Counted from the stretch's first letter, positions 17,392 to 27,638 are shown. The stretch: 64,000 nucleotides of DNA from Nocardia cyriacigeorgica (GCF_010858045.1 NZ_JAAGVC010000030.1:1-64000), one strand, 5' to 3'. Translations and numbers: made by a program. Notes: generated from the sequence alone by a model not told the origin.

Positions 17392-18054
17392 ATGAGTGCG
17401 TCGGCTGGGTTCGCCTCCGAATCCGAACGGGTCACCCGGATCCTGCGGGATCAGATCCTCGACGGTGTGCGGGCACCAGGATCCAAGTTGGTCGAACGCG
17501 AACTCGCGGCCGAACTCGGTGTCTCCCGGCTGCCCGTGCGGGAAGCACTCAAAGCGCTGGTGACAGAGGGATTGGTGACAGCGCGCCCGCGCAGCTGGGC
17601 CGTGGTGCGCCAGTTCAGCGCCACCGATATCGCCGACCTGATCGAAGTGCGCTCGGCGTTAGAAGTGCTGGCCTTCCGGCTCGCCGCGCAACGCGCCACC
17701 CGCGCCGGGCTCGACGAACTGCGCCGCGATCTCGACGCCGAATGGGATGCCGCCCGCGCCGGTGATGCCGTCACCGCGCGCCGGGCGGCCGCCGATTTCC
17801 ACGAAACCGTCATCCGGCTCACGGGCAACGAACTGCTCGGCGAACTGCAGGCCGGGCTGCGCAGCCGGATGCGCTGGCTACTGGGCCGCCACGACGATCT
17901 GACCACCGTGGCCCGCGAACACCAGCAGCTCTTCGATGCCATCGCCAACCGTGATCTGGCCCGCGTCGAGGCATTGGCCGCCGCCCACATCGACACCAGC
18001 CGCGCCCTCGCCGCGCAACGCGACGCCGCCGACATCCACGACGGCGCGGACTGA
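17392..18054 (+). CDS. GntR-family regulator, FCD (FadR) subfamily
   Basis: A 220-residue regulator. The N-terminal winged helix (RILRDQILDGVRAPGSKL, ERELAAELGVSRLPVREALKALVTEGLV) is followed by an all-helical FCD domain with the metal-ligand pattern D-x3-H (DFHETVIRLTGN) and two further histidines (REHQQLF, AAAHIDTSRAL). FCD regulators sense small organic acids or sugars. The start ATG 17392 has GAGAATGCGGTG upstream, a weak site. A perfect palindrome of the type these proteins bind occurs twice in the divergent promoter region at 18586-18720, so the deaminase and lipoprotein genes are probable targets. Confidence 0.88.
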   Translation: MSASAGFASESERVTRILRDQILDGVRAPGSKLVERELAAELGVSRLPVREALKALVTEGLVTARPRSWAVVRQFSATDIADLIEVRSALEVLAFRLAAQRATRAGLDELRRDLDAEWDAARAGDAVTARRAAADFHETVIRLTGNELLGELQAGLRSRMRWLLGRHDDLTTVAREHQQLFDAIANRDLARVEALAAAHIDTSRALAAQRDAADIHDGAD

Positions 18055-18075
18055 CACCGGCCCGCGCGATCGCGG

Positions 18076-18585
18076 TCAACCGCGCAGCCGTGCGGCCATG
18101 TGCTGGTGCAGCTCCTTGATCTCGGCTTCGAGGCTGGGTTCCGGCCCCGCGACCGGCACCGTCGGCGCGACGGCGGTGATGGGGAGCGCGGCCACCGGCC
18201 CGGGTGGCAGACCCCATTCGCGCTGCCAGCGGCCGAGCTGTTCGGAGCCGACCGCGTACACGATGCGACCGAGACCGGCCCAGGCGTGCGCGGCACTGCA
18301 CATCGGGCAGTGTTCGCCGGAGGTGTAGACGACGGCGCTCGCGCGCTGTTCGGGCGGCAGGTGGATCCCGGCCCAGCGGGCGATCTCGAACTCCGGATGC
18401 TGGGTCGGTTCCCCGGTGACGATGCGGTTGCGGGCTTCGAACCGGATCGAGCCCTCGGCGTCGACCAGGATCGACCCGAACGGCTCGTCACCGTCCTGGA
18501 GCGCGGTACGGGCCAGGTCGACGCATCGGCGCAGATGCTGCCGGTCCTGATCGGTGATCTGGTAGCCCTCGCCTGATTCGCTCAT
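18076..18585 (-). CDS. Nucleoside deaminase family protein
   Basis: A 169-residue zinc-dependent deaminase of the cytidine/guanine deaminase fold. The catalytic pair is seen as HPEFEIAR (zinc histidine and proton-shuttling glutamate; HPE instead of the common HAE) and GEHCPMCSAAHAW (two zinc cysteines). Members deaminate cytosine, guanine or other purine/pterin rings; the exact substrate is unclear. The C-terminal 45 residues are a helical extension. It lies back to back with the lipoprotein gene across two GntR palindromes. Confidence 0.85.
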   Translation of the reverse strand: MSESGEGYQITDQDRQHLRRCVDLARTALQDGDEPFGSILVDAEGSIRFEARNRIVTGEPTQHPEFEIARWAGIHLPPEQRASAVVYTSGEHCPMCSAAHAWAGLGRIVYAVGSEQLGRWQREWGLPPGPVAALPITAVAPTVPVAGPEPSLEAEIKELHQHMAARLRG

Positions 18586-18604
18586 ATCCCCACGATACCA
18601 ACTC

Positions 18605-18614
18605 TGGTATACCA
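18605..18614. promoter_or_regulatory. GntR box, core palindrome TGGTATACCA
   Basis: A perfect 10-bp palindrome 20 bases upstream of the deaminase start, with a further partial copy (GATACCAAC) at 18594-18602. The core is identical to the one at 18693-18702. Confidence 0.7.
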
Positions 18615-18690
18615 ACAAGTCGCCTCCTTGGTGTCGGCAACCACAGTCCCGGTCTTCAGCTGGACAAACTCCCGCACCGAGTCGATCATC

Positions 18691-18704
18691 TTTGGTATAC
18701 CAAA
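18691..18704. promoter_or_regulatory. GntR box, perfect 14-bp palindrome
   Basis: TTTGGTATACCAAA lies 17 bases upstream of the ankyrin lipoprotein ATG. The pattern (N)TGGTATACCA(N) is the usual form bound by FadR-type regulators, one of which is encoded 0.6-1.3 kb away. Confidence 0.75.
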
Positions 18705-18720
18705 AGCTGAGGAGTCGGCG

Positions 18721-19522
18721 ATGACCCGCAACCATTCGAGCAGACGACGTTCGCTGCCGGCGAGCGTCACCCTCGCCGCGTCGGCGGCGATCCTGACGGC
18801 TACCGTGGCGTGCACCGCTGACCCGGCGCCCACGCAGACCTCGGTCTCGACTCCCGTGCCCGCATCCGCCGGCGCACCGGCCTCGATCGAACCGAACCCG
18901 GGCACCGGCCCCGGCGACCCCGCCGCACGACCCGGCCCTCGACGACGATCTGTTCGCCGCGGCCGCCGCCGATGCCGCGACCCGAGTGCGCGAGCTGCTG
19001 GCCCGCGGCGCCGATATCGAAGCCCGCGGACCACACGAGCGCACGCCCCTGATCGAGGCCACCAAGAACCGTGCCACCGACGCCGCCCGCGCACTCATCG
19101 AGGCCGGGGCCGACGTGAACGCCGTGGACGCCCTGCAGGATTCGGCCTTCCTGTATGCCGGCGCCGAAGGACTCGACTCCATCCTCGACCTCACCCTCGC
19201 TCATGGCGCCGACCTGACCAGCGTCAACCGCTACGGCGGCACCGCGCTCATCCCGGCCGCCGAACACGGTTCGGTCACCACCGTGCGCAGGCTCATCGAG
19301 GCCGGCGTGGCGGTGAACCACGTCAACACCCCGGGCTGGACCGCGCTACAGGAAGCGATCGTCTACGGCGACGGCAGCAGCCGCTACCAGCAGGTCGTCA
19401 CCGATCTGCTCGCCGCGGGCGCCGATCCGAACATCCGGGACAGCGACGGCAACACCGCCCTCGACAACGCGCTCGCGCGCGGACAGGCCGAGATCGCCGC
19501 GCTGCTCCGCGCCGACAGCTGA
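18721..19522 (+). pseudogene. Ankyrin-repeat lipoprotein, frameshifted
   Basis: The first frame encodes a basic start, a hydrophobic segment and a lipobox-like VTVAC equivalent (AILTATVACTADP), then a proline- and threonine-rich linker to about base 18900. From about 18905 the coding continues one base over: PALDDDLFAAAAADA, then RVRELLARGADIEARG and four more ankyrin repeats (ALIEAGADVNAVD, LTLAHGADLTSVN, LIEAGVAVNHVN, LLAAGADPNIRDSDGN). Frame 1 after the shift is arginine-rich nonsense. One base gained or lost in 18890-18920 would restore a secreted lipoprotein of about 265 residues. It is either a recent mutation or a sequencing error. GAGGAG lies 7 bases upstream of the ATG. Confidence 0.75.
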
Positions 19523-19586
19523 CAACTCACAGCCCGGAGGCAGGCGCGATGCGCGAATCACGCAGTGCGCCGGTAGTTTCGGTGTC

Positions 19587-20363
19587 ATGCGTCCGCTGCT
19601 CACCCGACTGGACCGATGGCTCATGCTCAACCGCCCCGCCTATCGAGCCGGGTTGCGGCCCGGCGCGTCCGCGGACGCCATCGATGCCCTCGCCGCCCGG
19701 TTCGAGGGCCGGTTCCCGCCGCTGCTGCGTGAACTCCTCGGCTGGCACGACGGTGAAGGCGCCGACCATCGCGGCGCACTGCTGGGTACGTGGTCGCTGA
19801 TGTCCACCGACAGTATCGAGTCCACCCTGGCAGATATGGCGTGGTTGGTCGACAACGACGACATGGCCGAGTGGTGGGGCCCGGACTGGATCCCGTTCCT
19901 GGACAACGGCTGGGGCGATTGCGTCTGCGTCGATCTCGCCGGCGCCTTCGATGGCGTTGCCGGCCAGATCGTCGAATTCAGCCACGACAGCGAATACCGC
20001 TCTATCACCCATCCCGGGCTGGAAGCCTGGCTGTTCACGATCGTGCGGGGATTCGAGGACGGCATCTTCGCACTCGACTGCCACGCCGGCGTCGACCGCT
20101 GGGATCCGGTCGACGACGCCGCCTATCGAGCGTTCATCAGCGAACACTATCCGGGTTACCCCGTCACCGTGCGCGTCGGCGACGACGAACCCGAACCCGA
20201 ACTCGATTCGGGTCCGGCCTCGCACGTTCCACCGCTGCCCGCGCTCGACCTGGACCGCATACGCGGAAATCTGCGTGCCGCCGGGCTCGGCGACGTCGTG
20301 GTCGACACCGCCTTCGACCTACTGCCGCGCACCGATACCGGACGCCGGCCGCCATCGAGCTGA
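19587..20363 (+). CDS. SMI1/KNR4 (SUKH) domain protein
   Basis: A 258-residue protein with a SUKH-superfamily domain in the first 190 residues: FPPLLRELLGWHDG, WWGPDWIPFLDNGWGD, CVDLAGAFDGVAGQIVEFSH and a C-terminal LEAWLFTIVRGFEDG. SUKH proteins frequently act as immunity proteins against polymorphic toxins, but many are solitary with unknown roles. No toxin gene is adjacent. The tail has an acidic proline-rich linker and a second short helical region. Confidence 0.85.
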   Translation: MRPLLTRLDRWLMLNRPAYRAGLRPGASADAIDALAARFEGRFPPLLRELLGWHDGEGADHRGALLGTWSLMSTDSIESTLADMAWLVDNDDMAEWWGPDWIPFLDNGWGDCVCVDLAGAFDGVAGQIVEFSHDSEYRSITHPGLEAWLFTIVRGFEDGIFALDCHAGVDRWDPVDDAAYRAFISEHYPGYPVTVRVGDDEPEPELDSGPASHVPPLPALDLDRIRGNLRAAGLGDVVVDTAFDLLPRTDTGRRPPSS

Positions 20364-20572
20364 GCACGCTCGTCGCCGCCGACCGCGCACCACGGGTGCG
20401 GTTGCTCGCCGAGCGAGTAAAGCTGCCCGATCCGCGCGCTCACCGGCGTACCCGCTGCTGTCGTCGTGCGTCCGGGCGCCGCCGCCGACAGCAGGCCTGT
20501 CGCCCGACGAGACCGAGATCGCCCCGCACGGGTGAGCTGTTTGCCCGGCCGGTGTCCGGGCATCCGGCGCAT

Positions 20573-20944
20573 ATGGCTACAGAAACCGGACCAGGCGACA
20601 CCTTGGGCCCCACCGAGAGCCTCGACTCCGACGAGGTGCGCAACGACGACGGTGACATCGTGGTCGACCCGCCCGAGGACTGGACCGGCGCCGACAAGTT
20701 CGGCATGACACCCGCCGAACAGCGCGCCGGCGAATCACTCGGACAACGGCTGGCCGAAGAAGAACCCGACCTGGGCGCCACCGAGCCGGGCGAACCCACC
20801 GCCGGGCGACCCGGCACCATCGACGAAGGCGACGACATCGACCAGCTGCCCGCCGACGACAGCGACGAAACCTTCGGCGAACACCGCGGACAAATCGACG
20901 GCGCCCCCGAGGACGGAGAGTCGTTCTTCCCGACCGAAGACTGA
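20573..20944 (+). CDS. DUF5709 family acidic protein
   Basis: A 123-residue, strongly acidic, probably disordered protein. The motif FGMTPAEQRAGESLGQRL followed by AEEEPDLGA is the conserved core of actinobacterial DUF5709 proteins. Function unknown; homologues often appear with stress genes. The 209 bases before it (20364-20572) hold nothing recognisable, and no clear ribosome site precedes the ATG. Confidence 0.78.
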   Translation: MATETGPGDTLGPTESLDSDEVRNDDGDIVVDPPEDWTGADKFGMTPAEQRAGESLGQRLAEEEPDLGATEPGEPTAGRPGTIDEGDDIDQLPADDSDETFGEHRGQIDGAPEDGESFFPTED

Positions 20945-21090
20945 CGACCCGCTGCACGCCCGACCGGGGGACGGTGCAGCCCGGCCGGGCGTCGGCGGCA
21001 CCGGGACGCGACATCGGCTGCAGCTGTCGGTCGGCTGTGTCTGCGCGCGTTCAGCCCGGTCGGCCGACCACCCCGGTTGAAGCGTTGCGG

Positions 21091-21885
21091 TCACGCCCCG
21101 CCGACGGCAGGTGGTGCGGTCGCGGGCCGGATATCCGGTGTGCGGGTGACCTCGGCGCCCAGCGCGGCCGCCGAGCGCGCGAAAACGGTTGCGTCGTAGA
21201 TCGCCGCACCGCCCGGGTCGTTGTTGAAATACACCTCCACCTCAGCCGCCCGCGGCCAGGTCTCGGTGAGGCGGCGCGCCCACTCGGCCAGGGTGCCGGG
21301 GTGATAGCGCGGCCAGGGCTCGGCGGTGCCGTGGTGCAGGCGCAGATAGCCCCAATCGGTGGTGCGCCACAGCGGTGTGACCGCCTGCTCGCCCGCATCC
21401 GCCCAGCACAGCGCCGCGCCCTGACGTTCGAGGACCTGCCTGGTCTCCTCGGTCCACCAGGACTCGTGGCGCGGTTCGACCGCCACCCGCGTGCGGTCCG
21501 GAAAACACCGCAGACACGCCTCCAGCAGCGCGGGATCGGCGCGCAAGGTCGGCGGCAGTTGCAGCAGGATCGGTCCGAGGCGCTCACCCAGGCTCGCGGC
21601 CCGGCCCATCAGCCGCGCCACCGGTTCCTCGGGCTCGCGCAGCCGTTTGATGTGGGTGAGGAACCGGCTGGCCTTGACCGCGATCCGGAACCCCGCCGGA
21701 GTGCGGGCCCGCCAGGAGGCGAAGGTCTCGGCGCTGGGCAGCCGGTAGAACGCATTGTTGAGCTCGACGGTGGCGAAGGACCGCGCGTACTGCTCGAGCC
21801 ACAGCCGTTGCGGCACCCCCTGCGGATACAGCACCCCGCGCCAGTCGCGGTACTGCCACCCGGAGGTGCCCACCAACAACGTCAT
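21091..21885 (-). CDS. DUF72 domain protein
   Basis: A 264-residue TIM-barrel-like protein of the DUF72 family: MTLLVGTSGWQYRDWRGVLYP at the N-terminus, FATVELNNAFYRLPS, VKASRFLTHIKRL, and RVAVEPRHESWW. The conserved aromatic and glutamate residues suggest an enzyme or nuclease-like activity, but none is established. It starts 17 bases after the sirtuin gene on the same strand, probably co-transcribed. Confidence 0.9.
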   Translation of the reverse strand: MTLLVGTSGWQYRDWRGVLYPQGVPQRLWLEQYARSFATVELNNAFYRLPSAETFASWRARTPAGFRIAVKASRFLTHIKRLREPEEPVARLMGRAASLGERLGPILLQLPPTLRADPALLEACLRCFPDRTRVAVEPRHESWWTEETRQVLERQGAALCWADAGEQAVTPLWRTTDWGYLRLHHGTAEPWPRYHPGTLAEWARRLTETWPRAAEVEVYFNNDPGGAAIYDATVFARSAAALGAEVTRTPDIRPATAPPAVGGA

Positions 21886-21902
21886 ACCCGGGGCGTACCC
21901 GC

Positions 21903-22784
21903 TCACCGGCCGGTGACGCAGCCGCTCAGGCCACCGCGACCCGCGCTCGCGAGGTGGTCGGCCAGCGTGCTCAGCGTCGGCGAACATCCGGCATCGACGG
22001 TGTGGGTGGCCAGTTCGTCGCCGCGGGTGCGCCCACGATTGACGATGATCACCGGCGTCCCCGATTTCGCGGCGTGGCGCACGAACCGCAGCCCCGACAT
22101 CACCGTCAGCGACGAACCGGCCACCAGCAGCACCTCGGCGTCGTCGACCACGTCATAGGCCGCGCGCACCCGCTGCTTGGGCACGTTCTCCCCGAAATAG
22201 ACGATGTCGGGTTTGAGGATGCCGCCGCATCGCACACAATCCACCATGCGGAACGCGGCGGTATCGGCGATCACCGCGTCGGCGTCGGGCGCCACCTCCA
22301 CACCGGTGGTGTCGGCGGCGTCGGCGAACCCCGGATTGGCGGCCTCGAGCCGATCCGCCAGCGACATCCGCGACACCAGATGATCACAGCTCAGGCAGCG
22401 CACCCGCGCATAGGTGCCGTGCAGGTCGATCACCCGGCGATGGCCGGCCTTGGTGTGCAGCAGGTCGACGTTCTGGGTGATCAACCCGCTCACCACACCG
22501 AGGCGTTCGAGCCGGGCCAGCGCGCGATGGCCGGGGTTGGGGCGCGCGGCGTCCATGCGCCGCCAGCCCACATGGTTGCGCGCCCAATACCGTTGCCGGA
22601 ACGCGGCGTCGCCGATGAACTGCTGGAAGGTCATCGGGGTGCGGGGCGGGGAGCCGGGGCCGCGGTAGTCCGGGATCCCGCTGTCGGTGGACATCCCGGC
22701 CCCGGTCAGCACCGCGACCCGGCGCCCGGTGATCATCTGCGCGAGCCGCTCGATCTCGGCCCGCCCGGCGGTGTGATCGGGCAT
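21903..22784 (-). CDS. SIR2-family NAD-dependent protein deacetylase
   Basis: A 293-residue sirtuin. NAD-binding motifs AVLTGAGMSTDSGIPDYRGP and GLITQNVDLLH are intact, the catalytic histidine is in VIDLHGTYARV, and a zinc ribbon is made from CLSC and CVRCGG. An acidic insert of about 40 residues separates the cysteine pairs, as in class II-type bacterial sirtuins. It likely deacylates protein lysines, for example acyl-CoA synthetases. The ATG at 22784 gives the usual spacing to the NAD motif. Confidence 0.92.
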   Translation of the reverse strand: MPDHTAGRAEIERLAQMITGRRVAVLTGAGMSTDSGIPDYRGPGSPPRTPMTFQQFIGDAAFRQRYWARNHVGWRRMDAARPNPGHRALARLERLGVVSGLITQNVDLLHTKAGHRRVIDLHGTYARVRCLSCDHLVSRMSLADRLEAANPGFADAADTTGVEVAPDADAVIADTAAFRMVDCVRCGGILKPDIVYFGENVPKQRVRAAYDVVDDAEVLLVAGSSLTVMSGLRFVRHAAKSGTPVIIVNRGRTRGDELATHTVDAGCSPTLSTLADHLASAGRGGLSGCVTGR

Positions 22785-22840
22785 GCACCCAGGGTACGGA
22801 CCCACCGCCGAGCCCTTGGCGCCCGCGGCCGAGACGGCGC

Positions 22841-24238
<1,398 letters not shown>

Positions 24239-24358
24239 TCACCGCCGGATACGACCGGCCGAACCTCACACGCTAACCGCACCGGCGGTGAGGCCCGGAC
24301 CACACGTCCCGGTCAGCCGCCACCGGCCGCCGTGCAGGCCCGTCGCCCGGGGCCGGGG

Positions 24359-25228
24359 TCAGGCGATTTCTTCGACCGTGCGCTCGAAGGCCAGTGCGCC
24401 ATTGCCCTCGGCGATCTGACGGTCGAGCAGATGCTGCATCGGCGCCAGGAAATCGGGGGCGGCGCCGGCATCGCGGGTGGCACGCACGATCGCGTCGATG
24501 GCGGACTTGTGGAATGCGATGCCCTGCACGCCATCGCGGTAATCGCCGGTGTCGATGAGTTTTCCGTAGTCGGGCAGCAGCTGCGCCATCGCCGCCACCC
24601 ACGCGGCCGCGCGTTCGGCGTAGGCCTGGGCCGACACACCGACCGAGCGCGTCATCGCCACACCGTTGAAGAAGCCGCCGAACATCCCGTACATCGCCGC
24701 CAGCAGCGCGAAGTCCAGGGTCGAGGCCAGCCCGGCGTCGGTACCGAAGTATTCGGCCGAGGCCAGCAGTTCCAGCATCGCGCGGTGCTCGTCGAAGACC
24801 GTCTGTGCGCCGCTGTAGAGGATGGACGCGCCGGGCTGCCCGATCATCGGCGGGACGGCCATGATGCCGCCGTCGAGGTAGTCGATGCCGCGGGCGGCGG
24901 CCCACTCGGCCGACGCCCGCGACTCCTCGGGCGTCGTGCTGGTCAGATTGATCACCGCGCGACCGGACAGCTGTTCGGCCACCGGGTCGAGGGTGGCGTG
25001 CACCGAGGCGTGGTCGAGCAGCAGCACGATGATCACCGGACTCGCGGCAACCGCGTCGGTGAGCGCGGCGGCACTGCTCGCACCGGCGGCGACGAGCTCG
25101 CCGTCCTTGCCGGGCGTGCGGTTCCAGACCGTCACGGACCGGCCACCTTTGAGCAACGTGGCGGCGAAGGCTCGGCCCATGGCGCCGAGGCCGAGGACGG
25201 TGACCGGTGCGGGGGTGGTGTCGGGCAT
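24359..25228 (-). CDS. NAD(P)-dependent oxidoreductase, imine-reductase-like
   Basis: A 289-residue beta-hydroxyacid dehydrogenase superfamily member. The Rossmann motif VTVLGLGAMGRAFAATLLKGG and NRTPGK specify NADP. The conserved NLTSTTPEES and the C-terminal helical region (FNGVAMTRSVGVSAQAY) resemble bacterial imine reductases more than 3-hydroxyisobutyrate dehydrogenase; the catalytic lysine of the latter is not evident. The start at 25228 has AGGAG at good spacing; the upstream ATG (25237) sits too close to it. It faces the HxlR gene over a shared operator. Confidence 0.85.
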   Translation of the reverse strand: MPDTTPAPVTVLGLGAMGRAFAATLLKGGRSVTVWNRTPGKDGELVAAGASSAAALTDAVAASPVIIVLLLDHASVHATLDPVAEQLSGRAVINLTSTTPEESRASAEWAAARGIDYLDGGIMAVPPMIGQPGASILYSGAQTVFDEHRAMLELLASAEYFGTDAGLASTLDFALLAAMYGMFGGFFNGVAMTRSVGVSAQAYAERAAAWVAAMAQLLPDYGKLIDTGDYRDGVQGIAFHKSAIDAIVRATRDAGAAPDFLAPMQHLLDRQIAEGNGALAFERTVEEIA

Positions 25229-25306
25229 GGAAGACATCTCCTGGGTTCGGTAGCGCGCCGATGCGCGCCGCATGCCCCAACACTGCGGTGTACCGGAAGA
25301 CCCGAC

Positions 25307-25333
25307 AAGTACCTACTATTTGGTCGGGTACTT
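25307..25333. promoter_or_regulatory. HxlR operator, inverted repeat AAGTACC-N13-GGTACTT
   Basis: Perfect 7-base arms separated by 13 bases lie in the 140-base space between the divergent oxidoreductase and hxlR genes. HxlR-type regulators usually bind such palindromes, often containing GTAC, in divergent promoters. Confidence 0.7.
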
Positions 25334-25368
25334 ACCACACCGTGTGTGAACAGGTAGCGAGGTCGGCA

Positions 25369-25725
25369 ATGGGTGCGAAGAGATCCGGACCATACTTCTG
25401 CGGCATCGACGCGGCCATGGACGTCGTCGGCGGCAAATGGAAATCGCTGATCCTGTGGGAGCTGCACAACCACGGCATGCGCCGCTTCGGCGAACTGCGC
25501 CGCGGCCTTCCCGGCATTTCGGAGAAGATGCTCATCCAGCAACTCCGCGAACTCGAAGAAGACGAGATCGTCGACCGCACCGTCTACGCCGAGGTGCCAC
25601 CGCGCGTGGAATACCGGCTCACCGAACTCGGCGCCGCCCTCAACGCCGCGCTCGGCCCGCTGGGGGAGTGGGGGCGCGAGCGGATCGCGCGAATCGGGGC
25701 GGACAAGATCCACGTCGCCTCCTAG
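25369..25725 (+). CDS. HxlR-family transcriptional regulator
   Basis: A 118-residue winged-helix regulator with the family order CGIDAAMDVVGGKWKSLILWEL, RRFGELRRGLPGISEKMLIQQL, and wing VPPRVEYRLTELG. A single cysteine at residue 11 (SGPYFCGIDAAM) is placed as in thiol- and aldehyde-sensing HxlR proteins. It probably regulates itself and the divergent oxidoreductase gene through the inverted repeat at 25307-25333. Confidence 0.9.
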   Translation: MGAKRSGPYFCGIDAAMDVVGGKWKSLILWELHNHGMRRFGELRRGLPGISEKMLIQQLRELEEDEIVDRTVYAEVPPRVEYRLTELGAALNAALGPLGEWGRERIARIGADKIHVAS

Positions 25726-25965
25726 GACCGGCGACGGCGTCGCCGAGCGCCTCGATCACGCGAGCGCCTGGAGTCAGGTCATCGACCGGCGCCGCGACAG
25801 GGATCGGCGCCGCGGATAATGCCGCGCACATCGCGCTGGTGCTCGGTACCATCGCCGGTCGTGGAGTGATGACAGCGCGGCACCCCTGATCGCGTCCCGG
25901 AGATCCGGGCGCGATGGATGGTGCTGCCCGCAGGTTCTTTCATCACTCCGATCCAGAGGACAGCC

Positions 25966-26715
25966 ATGACCGACGAGCAGTTTCTCGCCCACCTCACCGA
26001 CCGCCTCGCCGCGCTGCCCGGCGTCGAGGCGGTCACCCTCGGCGGATCCCGCGCCGAAGGCACCCACACTCCCGACAGCGACTGGGACCTTGCCGTCTAC
26101 TACCGCCACGGCTTCGACCCCGCCGACCTGCGCGCCATCGGCTGGCCCGGCGAGGTGTTCGACCTCGGCGCGTGGGGCGGCGGGGTGTTCAACGGTGGCG
26201 CGTGGCTCACCGTCGACGGCCGCCGCGTCGACATCCACTACCGCGACCTGGCCACCGTCGACCGCGAACTCACCGAGGCCGAGGCGGGCCGATTCCATTG
26301 GGAACCATTGATGTTCCATCTGGCGGGCATCCCCAGCTATCTGCTGGTCGCCGAACTCGCGATCAACAGCGTCCTGCACGGTGCGCTGCCGCGCCCGGAC
26401 TACCCGCGGGCCCTGCGCGAATCCGCGCCGCCGGTGTGGCGCGAACGCGCCGCGCTCACCCTCACCTACGCCGACAACGCCTATGCCGCACGCGGACACC
26501 GCACCGAAGTGGCAGGGGCGCTGGCGACAGCGGCGGTGCAGACCGCGCACGCGGTGCTCGCGGCCCGCGGCACCTGGGTGGTCAACGAGAAGCGGATGCT
26601 GAACCGCGCCGGGCTGCGCGGTGTCGATGACATCGTCGGCCAGCTGGCCTCGCAGCCCCAGCGTTTGCGTGATGCCATCGGGCAGGCGCGCGAGCTGTTC
26701 GACCGCGCCCAGTAG
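25966..26715 (+). CDS. Nucleotidyltransferase domain protein
   Basis: A 249-residue protein with a Pol beta-type nucleotidyltransferase domain: GGSRAEGTHTPDSDWDLAVY gives the GS motif and D-x-D metal ligands, and a third acidic residue lies in RRVDIHYRDL. The remaining part is helical and resembles aminoglycoside-nucleotidyltransferase-like or MNT-type proteins. It could modify a small molecule or a nucleic acid; no HEPN partner is adjacent. A 240-base space upstream (25726-25965) shows nothing distinct. Confidence 0.8.
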   Translation: MTDEQFLAHLTDRLAALPGVEAVTLGGSRAEGTHTPDSDWDLAVYYRHGFDPADLRAIGWPGEVFDLGAWGGGVFNGGAWLTVDGRRVDIHYRDLATVDRELTEAEAGRFHWEPLMFHLAGIPSYLLVAELAINSVLHGALPRPDYPRALRESAPPVWRERAALTLTYADNAYAARGHRTEVAGALATAAVQTAHAVLAARGTWVVNEKRMLNRAGLRGVDDIVGQLASQPQRLRDAIGQARELFDRAQ

Positions 26716-26723
26716 CGCACCGG

Positions 26724-26763
26724 CGCGCCCACCGCCGGACAACGAAGACGGCCGGTGGGCGCG
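26724..26763 (+). terminator. Hairpin terminator after the nucleotidyltransferase gene
   Basis: Perfect 11-base arms CGCGCCCACCG / CGGTGGGCGCG enclose an 18-base loop, beginning 9 bases after the stop codon. Confidence 0.65.
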
Positions 26764-26802
26764 AACCAGCGCCCCGCGGCTACAGGATTCGCCCGAATCA
26801 CC

Positions 26803-26979
26803 ATGCACCCCGGCGATATCGAGAAGACTCCACGCCCCGGGGCGCAGCAGCGGCTCGGCGTGTCGTCCGCCGGCACTCACCCCGAGAACGGCGGGAATTT
26901 CCCGCCGCTGGAGGTTCCCCGATATCTCGTCGAGGGCCTGCGCGAAGGCGCGGCGGCAGTGCTGGCCGCCAACCGGTGA
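26803..26979 (+). CDS. Possible small protein or gene remnant
   Basis: An open frame of 58 codons (MHPGDIEKTPRPGAQQRLGV start; FPPLEVPRYLVEGLREGAAA near the end) with GC-rich third positions. No ribosome site is seen and no family is recognised. It could be the tail of a lost gene. The rest of 26764-27041 holds nothing recognisable. Confidence 0.25.
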   Translation: MHPGDIEKTPRPGAQQRLGVSSAGTHPENGGNFPPLEVPRYLVEGLREGAAAVLAANR

Positions 26980-27041
26980 ATCATCGTGCGGCCCTGGCTG
27001 ACGCCTACCGCTGACCCGCACACACGATCGGTGGCGGCGGG

Positions 27042-27638
27042 TTACCCGACGCGCACCAAGGCGGTGGCGCCGAGTTCGGATCGGGCCGCGGCCACGAGGT
27101 CGACCTCGATGGCCGCGATCGCGCGGTAGCTGGCGATGTAGTGCTCGATCAGCTTCTTGTGTTCGTCGAAGCCGATCGGCTCCCGCGCCACCGTCGCCGC
27201 GGCGGCCTTGGTCACCGAGTGCAGGGCCTGGCCGAGCCGGTCGCATTCTTCGAGCAGAGCGTCATCGGCGAGCAGGCGAATCACGTTGAACAGCACCGGA
27301 AGCCGGTCCAAGGTGTGCAGGATCTGGGCCTCGGCGTCGTCGACGGTCTCGGCGCTCCACTCCGCGCGCCGATCCAGCTGATCGGTGACCTCCTCGGAGA
27401 TGGCGAGGATGTCGGAGACTGCGTCGAGCACCTTTTCCCGCCGCCACCGGTCATGATCGCGGCTCGCGGCAGCGCCGTGGGTGGCCTCGGTGGTGCGTTG
27501 CGCCGCCTCCACCGCCGCAGCCGCGCGCTCGTCGGCGGCGATGATCGCGCGCCGATGCGAGCGGTGGGTCGCCAGGATCGTCAACGACAGCGCAACGACG
27601 ACAACAACCGAACTGATGAGGGGCAGCCACGCAGTCAC
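27042..27638 (-). CDS. Membrane-anchored protein of unknown function
   Basis: A 198-residue protein. One transmembrane helix (WLPLISSVVVVVALSLTIL) lies at the extreme N-terminus, followed by about 170 residues of alpha-helix, partly coiled coil, facing the cytoplasm by the positive-inside rule (HRSHRRA after the helix). No family recognised. The start is GTG 27638. It is 77 bases downstream of the adenine methylase on the same strand and may be co-transcribed. Confidence 0.65.
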   Translation of the reverse strand: MTAWLPLISSVVVVVALSLTILATHRSHRRAIIAADERAAAAVEAAQRTTEATHGAAASRDHDRWRREKVLDAVSDILAISEEVTDQLDRRAEWSAETVDDAEAQILHTLDRLPVLFNVIRLLADDALLEECDRLGQALHSVTKAAAATVAREPIGFDEHKKLIEHYIASYRAIAAIEVDLVAAARSELGATALVRVG

